64,000 bases of DNA from Astropecten irregularis (taxonomy: Eukaryota; Echinodermata; Asteroidea; Paxillosida; Astropectinidae): NCBI GenBank assembly GCA_963971285.1, contig OZ020244.1, positions 13,516,001-13,580,000 on the forward strand, given 5' to 3'. Shown here piece after piece: positions 61,901 through 64,000 of this stretch. Below the pieces are notes generated by a model. It searched no databases and was not told the DNA's origin. It saw only the letters and a program-made list of their open reading frames with translations. The translations under genes were made by a program, and so were the position numbers. Numbering within the stretch: the first letter of the stretch is position 1; each line of letters begins with the position of its first letter.

Positions 61901-63492
61901 ACCCATTAGGCGTACGTACGTAAAAAACACATCTAAAGTATTGCAAGGACCAAGACAAGTCTATTATTTCCGACCGCAGCGAACGAACACATGCATACAT
62001 CGTGCACAGCACACCGCGTGGTCGCTGTGTAGTCACCGTGCGATCGAGATGTGTGTGCCGTTGAGTGAGCTCTGTTGCCCGTATGCACTGTGTATTTTTT
62101 ACGCTACAGTACGGCGGTGTTTTGGCGCTTTACGACCGAAAAGGTGGCCTTTTCTTTCGCTTTTATCTGTCTATATCTCGGTGCCTTTTGCAGTAATTAC
62201 AAAGTTCTATGATTTTCAGACATGATGCATAATAAAATATGTTGCAGACGGTTTTGCGGTTTTCGTAAAATGCCGACCGAAAAAAACGACTGAAAAGTAA
62301 AACCGAAAAACCGGTAAACCGCCCAAGCCTATAATCAGGATTGTAGCCAAACATTTAAAGAATTGGACTTTTATAATCATAAGCAGTGGTTGTACTATGT
62401 GGACAGAACTTACTGAAAAGGTTTATTTTTGGCTATTGCTAAAAAAATTTCCATTATATAATGGGTTGATAATAATTTTAATAAATTTTTCTTGACAATC
62501 TGATGTACATGTATTTATAAAGCACTTAGTTTACAAGTACGTGCATCGGTGTCAAGATTGTTCAAATTGCTCATTTCCCCAATGCAAGCATTAAAAAAAT
62601 TTCCAATGAAAAAAGAGCCAGTAGCATGAAAAAAAGAGCCAGTATCACAGTATGTGCTAAGTAAATGTGGGCCTTGCACTCATGAAAAAATAATCTGAAT
62701 GTTCATATTGCTCATCCTACAGCATTCAAACCTCAGTCATCAAATCCAGCACAGAGTCCACCACCACTGATTTGTAAAGGTGAGTATGTGAGTTTTGTGA
62801 ACATCGAAAACATTTATTTATTTATTGGATAACCAACAGCAGAGATCTGCCAATTACAGGCATCACAATATGACAACTGATGAGTGTCTTGTTCTAGATA
62901 TTAATTTTTTTTTGCTCAAACTGTAAAATGGACCGCTATGAATTGCAGCACGTTTCCTATATGAAATACTCAACTAACTCTGTTTTAAGACTAGTAGCTT
63001 TCAGTTTTACCCGCAAAAAACCTTATTGTAAAATCCTTTAATGGGAACCACTGTGTTTTTCCTAAGTAGTTTCATTGGGTTTAAACGTTTAATTCACATA
63101 ATTCCTACACTAGCATTCTTATAGCAATATAATTGTTACCACGTGGTCTACATAGTGTATGTAATAATAACCATCCAAGGAAAAGTCAGCTTCATATGAA
63201 ATGCGATATTCGGTCTTTTATTTTTCTGTTATAATGCTGTAAGCCCATATAATAGCGATGGGTGTGTGAGCTGGCGCTAAAATGTTGCCCATCACAACAA
63301 TGAAGAACATGCGTTGTATCAATATTTTCAAATTGTTGAAAATTTTGAAATGTGCATGAAATTAATTAAAGTGTCCCTGGTTTTAAATATAGTTGCCTTT
63401 TCCTTCCTACACAGATTCAGCTTGTGAGGAAGTAGGACAAACCTCTCAGCATGGAACGAAGCAGTGCCAATCACCTGTACAAGATATGCAAG
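58927..63492 (+). CDS. Crypton-type tyrosine recombinase gene with two N-terminal zinc fingers (partial)
   Basis: Four exons agree in phase: 58927-59040, 59863-61503, 62723-62779 and 63415-63492. Each starts with two bases and ends with one base of a split codon. The second encodes CPYCGTFQSQLKRHILLRH and CGNCHGFYSQRYFWMHKQLC (zinc fingers), then a tyrosine-recombinase domain. Its candidate catalytic residues are Arg in LFNFRRGGEPARLLL, HxxR in THMRHRAST, His in YKHLGHSALVN and Tyr in NVYQAPPA. The later exons are Ser/Gln/Pro-rich, and the gene runs off the window. All core residues appear present, so it may be active or domesticated (compare vertebrate Crypton-derived genes). Start codon not identified; the 58927 exon rests on phase and splice sites only. 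Confidence 0.75.
59041..59862 (+). other. Intron of the recombinase gene
   Basis: AT-rich. A candidate internal exon (AG at 59398, TACAG at 59455) did not give a consistent phase. Ends with a polypyrimidine tract. Confidence 0.5.
61504..62722 (+). other. Intron with a CpG-rich inverted repeat
   Basis: 61715-61734 (ATACACGGATTTACACTTCG) and 61797-61816 are inverted copies with one mismatch. The stretch 61640-62170 is much richer in CG than its surroundings. A MITE or an internal promoter are both possible. Confidence 0.5.
62780..63414 (+). other. Intron of the recombinase gene
   Basis: AT-rich, no other feature seen. Confidence 0.6.
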
Positions 63493-63642
63493 GTGAGTTT
63501 TTTTTTACTGAAAGTTCCAAGGCATGACCGACTTGTTTGGCTACTTAGTCATCACATCACTTATTAAACTATTAATCAATAGAAAGGAAAGGGATATTCA
63601 TTGCGGTGGATACAGATAAGGAAGAAAGGTGATCAAAGTCAG

Positions 63643-64000
63643 GCGATCGATGTTGTACTGTGTTGCTGGTAGCGACGTTTTGGCTGCTGGAACTACTAGC
63701 CTTCATCAGGCAACTGAAGAACTGGATGCTGCGGTGTCCGTTATATCCTGTTGGATGGGATCCGTGTTCACAATGCCGTGTTCAGTGGCGTGTGAACGGG
63801 TCACTGCAGCGGACGTCGTACGGTTCACTCTGCGGTCTGCTGGGGTCGTTCTATCCGTGGCGCTGTGGTCATGGTAACGGATGGTAGGAAGCCAAAATCC
63901 GGAGATGTCGATGCCACTGTCTCGGTTGATGTTATTCTTACGTAGGCGGATGTGGATGGCCTCCTTGATGTGTCTAGTGTACGTACCAATGTTGTTCACG
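63643..64000 (-). mobile_element. Penelope-like element 3' fragment
   Basis: The minus strand from the window edge reads TRHIKEAIHIRLRKNNINRD, a motif I associate with the end of GIY-YIG domains of Penelope-like elements. It continues to about 63706, followed by CTGATGAAGGCTAGTAGTTC (63709 downward), the usual 3' context. It sits antisense in an intron of the recombinase gene and is cut by the window end. Confidence 0.5.
63671..63710 (-). ncRNA. Degenerate hammerhead-like motif
   Basis: On the minus strand: CTGATGA, a GGCT...AGCC stem, then AAAACGTC. Hammerhead ribozymes of Penelope-like elements have CTGATGA-stem-GAAAC. Here the first G of GAAA is A, so activity is doubtful. Confidence 0.35.

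Overview
The window is AT-rich eukaryotic (animal) DNA. Genes are split by introns with GT...AG borders, and most of the sequence is nested transposable elements. The mix of elements suggests a marine invertebrate, perhaps a hemichordate, echinoderm or lancelet: a BEL/Pao LTR retrotransposon, two CR1/L2-type LINEs (one with a 2A-like motif behind a signal peptide), a Helitron-like element carrying PHD, C76-like and OTU domains, CACTA-like and mariner-like DNA elements, a Penelope-like fragment, and a Crypton-type tyrosine recombinase gene. I cannot name a species. No rRNA, tRNA or CRISPR array was found.

Left part (1-14.4 kb, mostly + strand). The 3' end of an unrecognised gene has four tandem near-identical small exons and ends at 1421. 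Its downstream tandem repeat is split by a 7,955-bp BEL element (1821-9775) with two 835-bp LTRs and a 5-bp target duplication. The BEL polyprotein is broken in several places. A frameshifted pseudogene (10.84-12.18 kb) and exons of a SAMD3-like gene (12.3-14.4 kb) follow.

Middle (14.4-39 kb). A minus-strand Helitron-like element (14.4-19.9 kb) keeps its accessory domains but has lost the Rep/helicase region. A CCAAT/E2F-type promoter cluster lies just upstream of it at 20.2 kb. Beyond it are MITEs, a doubtful minus-strand gene at 24-25 kb, exons of a second SAMD3-like gene (26.6-28.1 kb, minus), a repeat with four perfect CRE sites (29.4-29.8 kb), a mariner-like element with an internal 669-bp duplication (32.2-33.7 kb), and a three-exon OB-fold gene with one single-base deletion (33.8-36.1 kb, minus).

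Right part (39-64 kb). A CACTA-like element (39.16-44.0 kb) is interrupted by a frameshifted LINE. After a gene-poor stretch and a 141-bp minisatellite comes a three-exon DDE transposase-like gene (50.5-57.0 kb, +). Its reading frame stays open across all three exons although a second LINE sits in intron 1. A tyrosine-recombinase gene with two zinc fingers (58.9-63.5 kb, +) runs towards the right edge, where a Penelope-like fragment with a degenerate hammerhead-like motif lies in its intron.

The best candidates for undescribed biology are the apparently intact DDE-Zn-finger gene, the Helitron derivative with two different cysteine-peptidase-like domains and no Rep/helicase, and the phase-consistent tyrosine-recombinase gene. 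All identifications are by eye from motifs, without database searches.
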